64,000 bases of DNA from the NCBI GenBank assembly GCA_037893225.1, contig JAZGUH010000775.1, forward strand, positions 186,001 through 250,000. The letters are read 5' to 3'. Positions 23,105-34,559 of the stretch are shown here, piece after piece. How positions within the stretch are numbered: the stretch's first letter is position 1; every line of letters starts with the position of its first letter. The position numbers and the translations under genes were made by a program. This DNA comes from Hippasteria phrygiana. Its lineage: Eukaryota; Echinodermata; Asteroidea; Valvatida; Goniasteridae. A model generated the notes under the pieces. That model had not been told where the DNA came from. It saw nothing but the letters and a program-made list of their open reading frames with translations, and did no database searches.

Positions 23105-23230
23105 TTTTATGACTTCTGACTAGCGCCCAACCCAAACAAAGATACTGACAATTTGGGAGACCGCCAACATAGGGCAAGATAGCTTATTAGTTGGTAGTAT
23201 AGAGCGCTGGTACGGTATTCCGGAGGTTTT
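23105..23230 (+). mobile_element. tRNA-derived SINE, 5' part
   Basis: tgacttctgactagcgccca, aaacaaagatactgacaatt, gggcaagatagctta, ttggtag...agagcgctggtacgg, truncated at gaggttttt before the B-box. It matches the complement of 8820-8935. It lies inside the foldback element. Confidence 0.7.
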
Positions 23231-23756
23231 TATAAAAAATTCGTAAAATATATAACGTAATTTTTTACAAACATTTATATTCTAACATCTTAACTGATAT
23301 GAGGGATGATGTACAATTTATGTAACAAACTAATGAAATGAAAAAAGGGCATACGGATCGGGCATGGGCGAAGTGGTTTTTGGGCGAAGTGGATTTTGGG
23401 CGAAGTGGATTTTGGGCGAAGTGGTTTTTGGGCGAAGTGGCATTTGGGCGAAGTGGCGTTTGGGTGAAGGGGTAATTGGGCGAAGTGGCGTTTGGGCGAA
23501 GTGGCGTTTGGGCGAAGTGGTTGAGGGCGAAGTGGTTGAGGGCGATGTGGTTTTTGGGCGAAGTGACTGTATTAAGCCTTTGTTTGTGTAGGGCCCCTCT
23601 TTAGTTTTGGTCAAATTAGAGTCAAATGGTATTTTTTCTCATTCCAAAATTACTTTTTCAACCTAAAGCAGACTTCTCTTAATTATATTTACATCGTTTT
23701 TGGTAATTTTGCACAGTTTATTGCGGTAGAAAATGCAATTTTCTTACGCGCTTTAC

Positions 23757-23822
23757 GGCAGTTGCCATTCGAATCAATGCGGTTTTGCGTGTTTCAATAC
23801 TACACGTCGCGGTGATCGCCAT
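23757..23822 (-). CDS. Candidate first exon with a TISU-type start
   Basis: On the minus strand, ATG at 23822 sits in CAAAGATGGCGATC, close to the TISU/YY1 start element (AAGATGGCGGC) typical of genes with very short 5' UTRs. The frame MAITATCSIETRKTALIRMA runs to GCC|GTAAAG in phase 0, which fits the phase-0 acceptor of the exon at 22038. Linkage is inferred only from phase, strand and order. Confidence 0.35.
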
Positions 23823-26800
23823 CTTTGTTTTCGCGTTGCGTTCTGAATTCTGTCGTCCTCATTAGCCAAGGTAAAGGTCTTTTCTTACTTGAGAAAGTCC
23901 AAGAAAGGTCCAAGCATGGCCAAGTGAGTAAGGAATCATGACCTGATGACCAAACTTCCTCCGTGCTTATGTGTACGTACAACAACTACAAAGTACAAGT
24001 GTACCTACCTACCTACCTACACCTCATCATGTTGTATTCTATATGTATTCATTTTCGCAGTGGCTATTTTACGTCCACTCATGAAATTTGAAATTCCCAA
24101 GATTCAGCCAGTAAAATTCCCAAGAATTCCCAACACTGTGCAATGCATTTAACACAGAGCACGGGAAGAAGCACTTTGCGCATGTGCAATCCATATTTTC
24201 CCCACCAAAATTCCCAAGATCTTGGGAAAAATCCCAAGGATTGGCCACAGTGACGTCAGCCGCGCCGTGTTATTACACGACTTTCAAATGCATAATTATT
24301 ACGGCATGGTAAAAACACAATGCAAACGTATCAGATCAGAGTGCCGATCCTGCCAAAGCGCTTCGGCGTTGGTTTTGATGGCTAGGGACCTTGGTTCGAA
24401 TCCATGCCGTGCTGTCTGATTTAAAAAAAAAAAATTCGAAAAGATTTTTTAAGTTTTAGCCTTTTACTAGTTTTAGGTATTGAATCAATTTTTATTTCAG
24501 TAGATTTAATTTTCTTCCCTTTGATTTGAGTGCTTTTGGAGAAATTTGTTAAAAGGGAAATAAAATCAGAGACCATTGATAGTCTGGTTCCAACAGCAAA
24601 CATCGTCACATTCAAAACCATTACGTCGGGGAACTAGACAGTTTTCACCATGCCGTAACAATAGGAAATAAACTAGCAAACGTCAAAAAGCAATATATAT
24701 GCGACCGAGTTACATACATGTATAGGTCTATAAGATCACCCACATGGAACAGTAAACACGTTACCTTGATATCTTCTAGTTTACCCTAAGACGAATGCTG
24801 CATCAAGTTCCTGACAGAACTGCAAGGCTTCCCGGTTGTTTGGGAAAGAGGTTTCCCGTCGTTTGGTCCCGGAGAACTAGAGCTGTCACACTTGATGAAA
24901 ACTTCCCTGTTGACCTTTTCAAACCACCAAAACTGCGAGTCATGTTGGCTTTAGCTTTCGTATGGTTCGGCTGACTTCGACTGAAGAGAACTTCACAGTA
25001 CGGCAGACGTGGTATAATCTGAGTCGGCTTTATATCCACAAATAAGCTCACCACAACATGTTTATTTACACCCTTGTTATCTTGCTCGATACGTCCTGGA
25101 CCACACGTGATCGCCGGATTCCTAGACTCAGACAACAAGTTTTTAACCGCAGTATCGCAAATAAACAACCACACTCCAGGCCAGAACCCAGGTGGCAACA
25201 TTGTCTTATCCTTCCTCCATGCTTATATCATCCTTCCTCCATGCTTATATCATGGAGGAAGGAACAGATATCAAGCATTTTTCAACACGGTAAACACTGG
25301 CAGATTATTAACAGGGGTGGATTTCATACTCCCCACGCGTTACATAAGTGGCTTATATAAAACTACAACGTGTCCCTGCCCCTTTTACGTTTATGTTCAC
25401 CTTCGGGTGCCCCTGTTTGGGCCTATATTATGAAAGTATGTCACTGTTGCTCATGAACAATCGTTGAAGTATTTACAAACAACAAAAAAGCAGCCTGATC
25501 GAAAAAAGGCTTAATACACAAACTCGGAGTCACCCGTTTACAATTATTTGCAAGAGAGAATTGGGGAGACCTTTCGACCCTTTTTGCTGAAAAATGAGAA
25601 TTACATTCTCCTGATGTTTTCGGCACCTGTCCCCCACTCGAACACAGGTAGAACGTAGCTCGAATTGGCCGAACGCTTGTCGCACGCTTTCCGATTCCTT
25701 AACGAGTGACCCGAACATCACGAACGTACCTCGAACAGAGCTCGAACATAACGAACGCACCTCCATGCTCTAACCCAGATAGTACCTACCTCGAACAGAA
25801 CGAATCCATTCCAAACGTCCGCCGTTTCCTGATATAAAGCCAGTGGTTTCGACGATGATTTCATTCAACTTGTGGTAAACGGAAAGGAAACTGGCTATTC
25901 GAGAAGCGTCCGACCTATTCGGAGAGCGTTTGGAAAGGAATCGGAAAGCGTTCCATTTGAAATCGGTGTGATATTAAACCAAACGAGCCGTTCGCCGGGA
26001 AAGCATTCGGAAAGCATTCGAGGAGGATGCTATAGGAGCATGCGGAAAGCATTTTCCTCCCCTCGTTTATTCGGGCTATTCTGAACCAAGTAAAAATATT
26101 TTATTCGAGAAACGTTCGGAGGTTCAAATATTTTTGGTGTGACAGCGGCATCAAGTTTAACAATTTGCTGTTTATTTGGATGATGTTTGATTACTCAATT
26201 AACTTCATGACGCTCACACAAAACGTGTCTGGACGTGTATTTCCTCTAAACAGAACTTCTGGTGTTGTTCTTAATTCACTGTTCATTTATTTGCTGAAAT
26301 AAATGTAGTATTCGTATATTACCAAAACAACGACAGTTGTTCCGAACAGTGTTTTTTTTCGCCCTACGGAAAACATTACAACAGCGCTGAAAAGTGTAAA
26401 TAGATCTTTTTGTTTAACTGGGAATAATAGAGATAAATGGAATGGAAATTGTACGACCACTGCGATATAAGAAAAGATTATTTACAAAATGTTGCTCCTA
26501 TCGATTACAATATACTGTAGATGAACAAATTAGTATTATTCGGTTGGTCGGCTAGTTCCACCCCCCCCCCCCCCCCCCTACCCCCACCACCCTGGACCAC
26601 GCACCCTGCGAGTCTATTATCAAACCCCGGCACAGCTTGGTTTTATTGCGACCGCAGGATCCGATTACCTCTTTGCTGGATCGAGTGTAAACACAGTGTA
26701 TAACCATGGAGCTATAGCTCCATGGTATAACCATGGAGGAACTAACTGCCTTGCTAATGTATTCGATTTTCCTGTGGGCAAGACTATGCTATACAATAGG

Positions 26801-27529
26801 CTATCTAAAAAAGCCACAAAACAACGCCCATGCTAAATTGATGATAGGTGCTAAATTGTCAATGCAGACAGGAAGACGCGGTGAAACTTCAAAATGCCAC
26901 ACTATTATTCTCGTCATACAATGCATACCGGTAGCATCTTTACCAAGAAATCAGCAACAACATGTATGTAGAACAAGGAACAGGATGGATGATACGACAA
27001 GGACTATTACCTGCTTGGTGATTCATCTAGCGCCGACACCGCCCACCCCCCAAAAAGGAAAAAAGGAAAAAAACAAAAAACAAAATCTGTAAACTACTCA
27101 CTATTTTACTACAAAAACCAGTTTGAGTTTCCCTAACATTTGGATTATGTTGATCCAACGCAAAAGCCAAAAAATCATAGAGACGTTAAATTGCAAATAA
27201 ACCGCAAAGGGAAATAATCGCTGTTGTTCATGCCGAGTATTATATTGTTTGAAAACTTAACAATTGAACATTGATTTGTATACATGTAACCATGGAGGAA
27301 TAATGTAACACATGTAACAGCTAACAGTAACAGTACATGACTGAAATCATTTTTATGTTTCCCTCGGCACAATTCCATTTTAGTGTCTTAATGGCATGAA
27401 AACCACCCACATCTTGACTAGTCATTTCAGCCAAGGCAAAATGTTTGTGGGCAATAAGTGGGGTCCGCTGATCGATGTCACATCCAAAGTTGGGTTTTTT
27501 TTATTGCTTAAAATCCCCCGTTTTATCCC
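23823..27529. other. Intergenic region with minor repeats, no confident gene
   Basis: 24803-25201 (minus) is a 132-codon frame with no recognisable motif. 25209-25265 has two copies of tccttcctccatgcttatatc followed by their inverse (atggaggaagga). 25615-26125 is rich in TCGAAC/GTTCGA words in mirrored order (cgaacgtacctcgaac ... gaaacgttcggaggttc) and may be a diverged foldback element. A C-homopolymer lies at 26562-26578 and a 24-bp perfect palindrome at 26703-26726. Confidence 0.45.
26703..26726. repeat. 24-bp perfect palindrome ACCATGGAGCTATAGCTCCATGGT
   Basis: The sequence equals its own reverse complement. It is followed four bases later by another ataaccatggag, so the left half is present twice. 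Confidence 0.9.
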
Positions 27530-30500
27530 AATATTTGAACCGTGTCCCCAATTTTCAAAAAAATTGAACTGTGATATCCTATTATGCCCTCCGTCCATTT
27601 ATGAAAATTTTAATCCAATCCGTAAATTTCAACTAAGCCAAACTTGAAAAACTGATACAATGCTGAATAATGACCATTTGACCCACAAATTTGCGCCAAG
27701 TGACCCATTTGCACAAAATTTAGCCCGAGATATCCTAGTATGCCCTCCGTCCACTTACGAAAACTTGGAAAATTAATAAAATTCTATAATCTATGCCACA
27801 TTCCAAATAATACTCAAAAGTGACCATTGGACCCAACAATTTGAACCAAGTGACCAATTTGCACAAAATTTGGCCTGAGATATCCTATTATACCCTCCGT
27901 TCACTCATGAGAAATTAAATTCAATCCGTGAATTTAAACTAACCCAAAAATGGAAAATTGGCTCCAATTTTATCATCTATGCCACATGCCAAAATACTCA
28001 AAAGTGACCATTTGGACCCAACAATTTGAACCAAGTGACCAATTTGCACAACATTTGGCCTGAGATATCCTATTATGCCCTCCGTCCACTCATGAGAATT
28101 TAAAATCAATCTATAGATTTCAACTAACCCAAACTTGGAAAATTGATAAAATTCTATAATCTATGCCACAAGCCAAATAATACTCAAAAGTGACCATTTG
28201 CACAAAATTTGGCCTGAGATATCCTATTATGCCCTCCGTCCACTCATGAGAATTTAAAATCAATCTATAGATTTCAACTAACCCAAACTTGGAAAATTAA
28301 GTACAATTTTACCATCTATGCCACGTGCCAGATAATGCTCGAAATTGACCATTTGACCCAAAAATTTGAACAAAGTGACGCATTTGCACAACATTTGGAC
28401 TGAGATATCCTAATATTCCCTCCGTCCACGTATGAAAATTTAAATGCAATCTTTAGCTTTCAACTAACCCAAACTTGGAAAATTGATAAAATTCTATAAT
28501 CTATGCCACAAGCCAAATAGTACTCAAAAGTGACCATTGGACCCAACAATTTGAACAAAGTGACAAATTTTCACAACATTTGGACTGAGATATCCTAATA
28601 GTCCCTCCGTCCACGTATGAAAATTTATATCCAATCTATAGATTTCAACAAACCCAAACTTGGAAAATTGATAAAATTCTATAATCTATGCCACAAGCCA
28701 AATAATACTCAAAAGTGACCATTGGACCCAACACTTTGAACCAAGTGACCAATTTGCACACAATTTGGCCTGAGATATCCTAGTATGCCCTCCGTCCACT
28801 CATGAGAATTTAAAATCAATCCGTAAATTTCAACTAACCCAAACTTGGAAAATTAAGTACAATTTTACCATCTATGCCACGTGCCAGATAATGCTCGAAA
28901 TTGACCATTTGACCCAAAAATTTGAACAAAGTGACGCATTTGCACAACATTTGGACTGAGATATCCTAATATTCCCTCCGTCCACGTATGAAAATTTAAA
29001 TGCAATCTTTAGCTTTCAACTAACCCAAACTTGGAAAATTGATAAAATTCTATAATCTATGCCACAAGCCAAATAGTACTCAAAAGTGACCATTGGACCC
29101 AACAATTTGAACCAAGTGACCAATTTTCACAACATTTGGCCTGAGATATCTTATTGTGCCCTCCGTCCACTCATGAGAATTTAAATCCAATCTATAGATT
29201 TCGACTAACCCAAACTTGGAAAATTGATAAAATTATATAATCTATGCCACAAGCCAAATAATACTCAAAAGTGACCATTGGACCCAACAATTTGAACCAA
29301 GTGACCAATTTGCACAAAATTTGGCCTAAGATATCCTAGTATGCCCTCCGTCCACTCATAAGAATTTAAAATCAATCCGTAAATTTCAACTAACCCAAAC
29401 TTGAAAAATTTAGTACAATTTTACCATCTATGCCACGTGCCAAATAATGCTCGAAAGTGACCATTGGACCCAACAATTTGAACCAAGTGACCAATTTGCA
29501 AAAAATTTGCCTCATATATCCTATTATGCCCTCCGTCCACTCATGAGAATTTAGAATCAATCCGTAAATTTCAACTAACCCAAACGTGGAAAATTGAGTA
29601 CAATTTTACCATCTATGCCACATGCCAAAAAGTGCTCGAAAGTGACCATTGGACCCAACAATTTGAACCAAGTGACCAATTTGCACACAATTTGGCCTGA
29701 GATATTCTATTATGCCCTCCGTCCACTCATGAGAATTTAAAATCAATCCGTAAATTTCAACTAACCCAAACTTGAAATATTTAGTACAATTTTATCATCT
29801 ATGCTACGTGCCAAATAATGCTCGAAAGTGACCATTTTACCCAACAATTTGAATCAAGTGACGCATTTGCACAAAATTTGGCCTGAGATGTCCTAGTATG
29901 CCTTCCGTCCACTCATGAAAATTTAAATCTAATCTGTAGATGTAAACTAACCCAAACTTGGAAAATTTACTCCAATTTTATCTATGCCACATGCCAAAAT
30001 ACTCAAAAGTGACCATTTGGACCCAAACATTTAAACCAAGTGACAAATTTGCACGAAATTTGGCCTAAGATATCCTAGTATGCCCTCCGCCCCCTTTGGA
30101 AATTTAAAATGCAATCTGTAAATTTCAACTAACCCAAATATAGAAAATTTATACAATTTTATCATGCCACATGCCAATAATGCTCAAAAGTGACCATTTG
30201 ACCCAAATTTTTTAACCAAGTGACCCATTTGCACATAATTTGACCTTAGATATTCTAGTACATCATCCGTCCCCTTCATAAAATTTAAATCGAATCCGTA
30301 AATTTTAACTAACCCCAACTTGGAAAATTGACTACAATTTTATCATCTATGCCCTGTGCCAAATATTGCTGAAAATTGACCATTTGACCTTAAATTAGAA
30401 TCAAGGGACCAATCTGCACAAAAATTGGCCTGAGTTATCCTAGAATGCCCTCCGCCCCCTTCGGAAATTTAGAATCCAATCCTTAATTTCAATTAATTAA

Positions 30501-30650
30501 AATTTAAATTAAATTCTTAAATTTTAACTGATACAACTTGAATATTTGTACCATTTTGTTGATCCCTTTAGGATTCCTTCAACTTCAAGTGCCAAATTAT
30601 GCAAAAATTTACCATTATTTTGACCTAAACATCTGACCTCAGATATTTTT
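27530..30650 (+). repeat. 185-bp satellite, about 17 diverged copies
   Basis: The unit contains gatatcctattatgccctcc, gtccactcatgagaattta, caactaacccaaacttgg, ctatgccaca(a/t)gccaa, ctcaaaagtgaccatt and ttgaaccaagtgaccaattt. Spacing is about 185-186 bp, with some 150-156 bp units where an internal piece is deleted. Copies degrade toward both ends. 28301 and 28857 start nearly identical stretches, a three-unit (556 bp) step. No coding. Confidence 0.95.
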
Positions 30651-31018
30651 TCCCGTGAACCGATATTTTATACATTTATTGTTCTGTGTTTTAGGTTGAA
30701 AAGTGAAAAAAAGACGAGGTCGAAAAGTGGCCATGAGCACCGCGTGCCACACGAGGGCGCTGTTGTTCGTACGTCATATTATAGGTTTTTTTCTCGAAAC
30801 CTTCGTCTCCGGTATTTAAACCATAGAGCAAGGAACTACGGCGCCGGAACACTTTTGAAAGTGGGGGAGGCAAAATGCTTCCACTTTCTATGTTTGCTTT
30901 ATGTTGAACTGCTAAGGTGGGGGGAGGCATTTCCCCAAAGTGGAAAAAGTTGGGGGGGTGGGGGGAGGGAATGCTCCCTTCGCCCCCCCCCCCCCTCCTC
31001 CTGTTCCGCTGCCGTTGC

Positions 31019-31137
31019 TGAGAAGCAAACCAAGTGGAAATATTCAAATTTTTGCTTTCATAATCAACCGAATGAATGTTCCCGAGGCAGAACATGCACC
31101 ACAATTTAGAATAATTCCATTTGGTTTGCTTCTCAGT
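31019..31137. repeat. Hairpin with arms ctgagaagcaaaccaa(g/a)tgga
   Basis: tgagaagcaaaccaagtgga, atattc at 31019-31046 is complemented by gaataattccatttggtttg, cttctca at 31110-31137. It is about 120 bp with a 60-nt loop, and may be a small foldback element. Confidence 0.75.
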
Positions 31138-32564
31138 CATTCAAAAGTCGGAGCCGAAGCCGAAGCCGAAGCCGAAGACGGTGACGAAGCTAGGGTTTCG
31201 AGAAAAAGAACCTGCAAACAAAATAAGCCTGTTATGCTGTTAATGGTCCGGATACTAAACACACACACACGCACGATGCGCAAGTTATAAACCGCCGGCA
31301 AGTGGTTTTGGTGGAAGCTGAGTGATTTAAAATAACCGGGTAAGTTACTTGGTAAGTCAATTCTGCAAAGTTTTTTTGCTCAGTTTTTATAAACGTGGAT
31401 TAGAGAAATAGTTCATGTAGGCCTTTTTTGTAAATAAAAGCAGAATTTAAATACATTATTTTTTTTTATTATAAAACAAAATCATAATATTTACTCATTT
31501 GAGAGCGACTTTAATTATTTAAACCCCCTACAAAGCATAATGGGGCAACCCCTTTCGTGTTGGAACAATTTCAAGGTAGTATAGTAGTAGTACATGTACG
31601 TACGTCGTACGCACAGAGAGCGTGACGGGAATTTTGTCATGAAGTACACGTTCTAAATTAGCACACTTGTTCAGAACATCGTGATTGTAAAAAGTTGGAT
31701 GCGAAACGGAAAGTAAAGTTTCATCTTTTGAAGACATTTTTGTAAGGATTTGTGTGCACCGACGACCGTCAACGTGTCACTACCGTCAGTGCCAGCATTT
31801 TCAAAGTGGTTGTATTCGAAAGCAGTGGTGTGATCGTGTGAGGAGCGATCAACGCGAAGATTCCTGCGAGGCCTATGTGAACATTGGAGGTACCTCCAAC
31901 TAACAGTAACTCCATGCATGATGTGAAGTGGCTGCAGCTACATGCTACCATATATGACCCCCATAGACTATAGTAATATACTCTAGCCCGCCAAGTACAC
32001 GGCCAGCTAGCGAGATCGGGTCGAGTCATATACCGCGCGCCATTTTAAAAAACACAACGACGACAGCAAAGATGTAAGGCCTGCTGAGGCTGAGCCTGAG
32101 CATGGAGGTAGTAAACTCCATGGCCTGAGGAAGCTTTCGAAATTCAACTGGAAATTCCACTTTTCATCTAAATCGTAAGTAAACTTTAGTACCTCAATCT
32201 TAATTCTTAAATTGTATCTCACTTCTCAGATGGCATTTTTATAGAGTTTAACGTTATGGAGCTTTTTTGACTTGTGCTTGGCTTGAAAATTCCAGCTCTC
32301 TAACGTTCGCGTTAGGCGGGTCATGCTAATTTGTACTTAGCGTCAACAAAGCGTCAACAACTTATACAAATTAAAAGCACTGTTAAGCTTAAACATGTTA
32401 TTCACAATATTTAGTTGGCTCCTATGGATGATTATTTAAAAAGTATCATTTAGTATCTAAAAAGTAAAAGTATCTTAAAATGTGTGATTTTAAGCGAAAA
32501 AGTACGACATCAACGGTGCTTTTTCCCGACAGCTATCTTGTTTTTCTGGGACATGGTGCAATCG

Positions 32565-32600
32565 CGCATGCGCAAAATAGAAAACAAAGATGGCGGCGCC
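32565..32600 (+). promoter_or_regulatory. NRF1-like + TISU/YY1-type start site
   Basis: gcgcatgcgc (NRF1 palindrome, about 32567) is followed by AAGATGGCGGC at 32587, an exact TISU/YY1 consensus. The ATG opens only 20 codons (MAAPIYQNFVVIKLCFYVGL) unless spliced. It is upstream of the orphan exon 33756-34115 and of the kinase gene and could serve either; the link is not shown. Confidence 0.4.
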
Positions 32601-33755
32601 CATTTATCAAAATTTTGTCGTCATAAAATTGTGTTTTTATGTGGGATTGTGAAAAAGAATTCGCCCAATTTCTTACATAATACGAGATGCGAGAGTTTGT
32701 TGAATACAAGTATAGCTTTTGTGAAGCTTAAATGTGCATTTTGAGCTTGTTGACGCTTTGTTGACGCTGATCGGGTTTGTTGACGCTAAATAGCGCATGA
32801 CCGGCTCTAGGCTTATGACATGGGATAGGTATGTGACAAAAAGTTTCAAATTCAACATTTTGGCATAATTTTAGTACCATTGGAAAGAGCTCAGAACAAG
32901 CATTGCAATGGTATAATTATTTAAAAAGTTATGAATATTTTAAGATTTAATTGACGGGCTTGATTTGGTATTGTTTTAACTAGGTTTTTAACATAGAAAA
33001 CAAAGAAAAAGTCGTGACCTTTTCGGGAAGTTCTGAACTAAAAAGTGCCATACTTTTTTTATTACCCAACGGATTTTAATAAAACTTTTAACAACCCTAA
33101 CAGCCCAAGGCTTTTTACTAGAATCCTTCCCTAACCACACAAACTCCAACACTGTGTAGTAAACCAATGGCACTTTCTTTGTACTTAGACAAAATCAGGG
33201 CACCAAGTCCCATGCAAAGTGATGGTGCCAAGGCTCTACAGTACCCAATCACACAAAATTCAACACAAATGGGGTGTTTGATTTTGGCAGGTTAGGGATG
33301 GAAAGCCTTACTAAAGCAGAACACTTTGCAACTGTTTTTACTTATTACAAAGGTACAACAGTTCATTAATTTTAAATGTAATTACTGATATTGATTAAGC
33401 GGCTTGATAAACAATACATTTTTCAGTAACAAAAGAAAATTGTAAAGTTGCCCCCCCCCCCAAATAGTTTTCTCTTTACGCCACTGCGTTAAACAATACA
33501 GCCCATTAAATATAAAACCCAAATAAAAACCAATTCTAATTACATGTTTATGTATGCCCAGTAGGCAACTTAAAAAGCTTTGCATTATTCTTTGTTTTCA
33601 GGTGTGAGCTTAAAAAAAGAAGAACTTTTGTAACCTTATTATTTAAACCATGAACTTGAATTTTTTTGAGATTTTCTTTTTTTTATTCGCCTTAAAAAGT
33701 GCTGTGTTTTGATTTAATTAAATAATACATTTCCATTCGTTCTCTGTGCTTGCAG

Positions 33756-34115
33756 GTCATCATCGGTGAACAAGGGAAGAGAAGGAATGGGGAGGTGTCA
33801 ATAGAGACAAGCAGGGAGTCCATCAAAGAGGGTGACTTGGTGGCCATCCACCTCCAAGAAAAGGAAGGTAGACCATTTATTGCCAAGGTCTTGGAAAGGG
33901 AAGAAGCAACAATCAGCATACAGTGGCTGAGAGAGTGGAGACCATGGGTTATTGGCAATGGAAGACATGCCAAGGCCTACATTGACTCTGTCATGTTGGA
34001 GTCTGTTATACTTTGGCAATTCAGCTTGACTAAAAAGGGACACCTTAGTAAGTCAACTGCCTTGGAATTAAGGAGAAAGTACGATGCGTTGGACAATCCA
34101 TCAGATTCTGATTAA
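33756..34115 (+). CDS. Orphan terminal exon, unknown protein with a BAH/chromo-like feel
   Basis: Acceptor TCTCTGTGCTTGCAG, then 119 codons and TAA. The product begins VIIGEQGKRRNGEVSIETSR and continues with KEGDLVAIHLQEKEGRPFIA, ISIQWLREWRPWVI, then DSVMLESVILWQFSLTKKGH and KSTALELRRKYDALDN. The 'W(x)QFxLTKxGxLxKxTxxxLxxxYD' ending is one I associate with uncharacterised invertebrate proteins that start with a small beta-barrel, but I cannot name the family. It starts in phase 0; no upstream exon was found. The stop codon overlaps the TTAA target of a MITE. Its phase does not fit the kinase exons downstream. Confidence 0.55.
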   Translation, partial: VIIGEQGKRRNGEVSIETSRESIKEGDLVAIHLQEKEGRPFIAKVLEREEATISIQWLREWRPWVIGNGRHAKAYIDSVMLESVILWQFSLTKKGHLSKSTALELRRKYDALDNPSDSD

Positions 34116-34320
34116 CCCCTTGCATACGGTTGACACAAATACGTGCAGATTGAAAATTGCCACCTGGCCGGTTGACGTCTATAATACACGCCAATTTCTG
34201 CATTTTCAATCCATTATTGGGGTATTGTGTACGTTATGCTTGCTGCACAAACCTCTTGTTTCCGTTTAGCTTGGCTGCATAACTCGGCCTGGTGCTCCGG
34301 CGCCACCCGGGTTCAAGGGG
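34116..34320. mobile_element. piggyBac-like MITE, copy 3, intact with TTAA duplication
   Basis: TTAA at 34112-34115 and 34321-34324 flank a 205-bp element with ends CCCCTTG...TTCAAGGGG. The inside has ccacctggccggttgacg, ttttcaatccattattgggg and gctgcacaaac, shared with the copies at 6376 and 17149. The left TTAA supplies the TAA stop of the exon 33756-34115. Confidence 0.85.
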
Positions 34321-34559
34321 TTAAGATATTTAAAGGTGGGGTGGACCATTTGATTTGTCATTTGAAGAAACAAAAAGTTCAAAATCTAAAGACGGTGAAT
34401 GCTGTATATTTCAACAAAACGTAATCTTCTTGATCTCAATTTCATTTCACAAGTTACTGAGTCACAACTTGAATTGTACTTTCTTGTGACACAATTTGGA
34501 AATCAGTATTCGGGACGTGATTTCCATTTAAGCCAATTGTAGCTGCATAATGTCACCCA

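Larger units (their letters stand above)
22570..23567. mobile_element. Foldback transposon with tandem-repeat TIRs
   Basis: Left end gtcacttcgcccaaaaacca, then eleven further CACTTCGCCCAA(A/T)N(A/C)C units to about 22758. The right end (23366-23567) is the same array inverted, with the same unit order for the outer 80 bp (a catcgccctc unit second, two cttcgccctc units next). Between them lie about 600 bp with a nested MITE (22893-23071) and a SINE (23105-23230). This is the architecture of foldback elements such as Drosophila FB/Galileo and the sea urchin TU elements. No transposase gene is present. Confidence 0.85.
30700..33755. other. Region with foldbacks and promoter-like sites
   Basis: 30840-31010 is a G/C-homopolymer-rich 'gggggagg' element with mirrored ccactttc / gaaagtgg words. 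31019-31137 is a hairpin. 31155-31180 is a (GCCGAA)n repeat. 32040-32174 has an open plus-strand frame (AEPEHGGSKLHGLRKLSKFN, ...) ending in AAATC|GTAAGT whose phase would fit the kinase exon at 39069, but no start or firm acceptor is visible. 32587 is a TISU-like start. Confidence 0.4.

Noticed and set aside
22453..23614. Frames with repeated TTSPKRHFAQ or LGEVVFGRSG
   Set aside because: They are translations of the tandem-repeat TIRs of the foldback element.
24330..24420. Another B-box-like ggttcgaatcc with upstream gatggctaggga
   Set aside because: No acceptor or anticodon stem can be drawn and there is no second copy in the window; at most an old SINE fragment.
24803..25201. 132-codon minus-strand frame
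   Set aside because: No recognisable motif, no convincing splice sites, and part of it is opposed by an open frame on the other strand.
26733..27092. 119-codon plus-strand frame starting MEELTALLMYSIF
   Set aside because: It begins inside the ccatgg palindrome duplication and ends in low-complexity Lys/Pro; no family resemblance.
30690..31290. Three overlapping frames of 116-149 codons
   Set aside because: They run through G/C homopolymers, a (GCCGAA)n repeat and a hairpin, on both strands; typical shadows.
32040..32174. Plus-strand open frame ending AAATC|GTAAGT, phase-compatible with kinase exon 39069
   Set aside because: No in-frame ATG and only a weak acceptor (acgacag); the phase match alone has about a one-in-three chance. 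Kept as a hint only.
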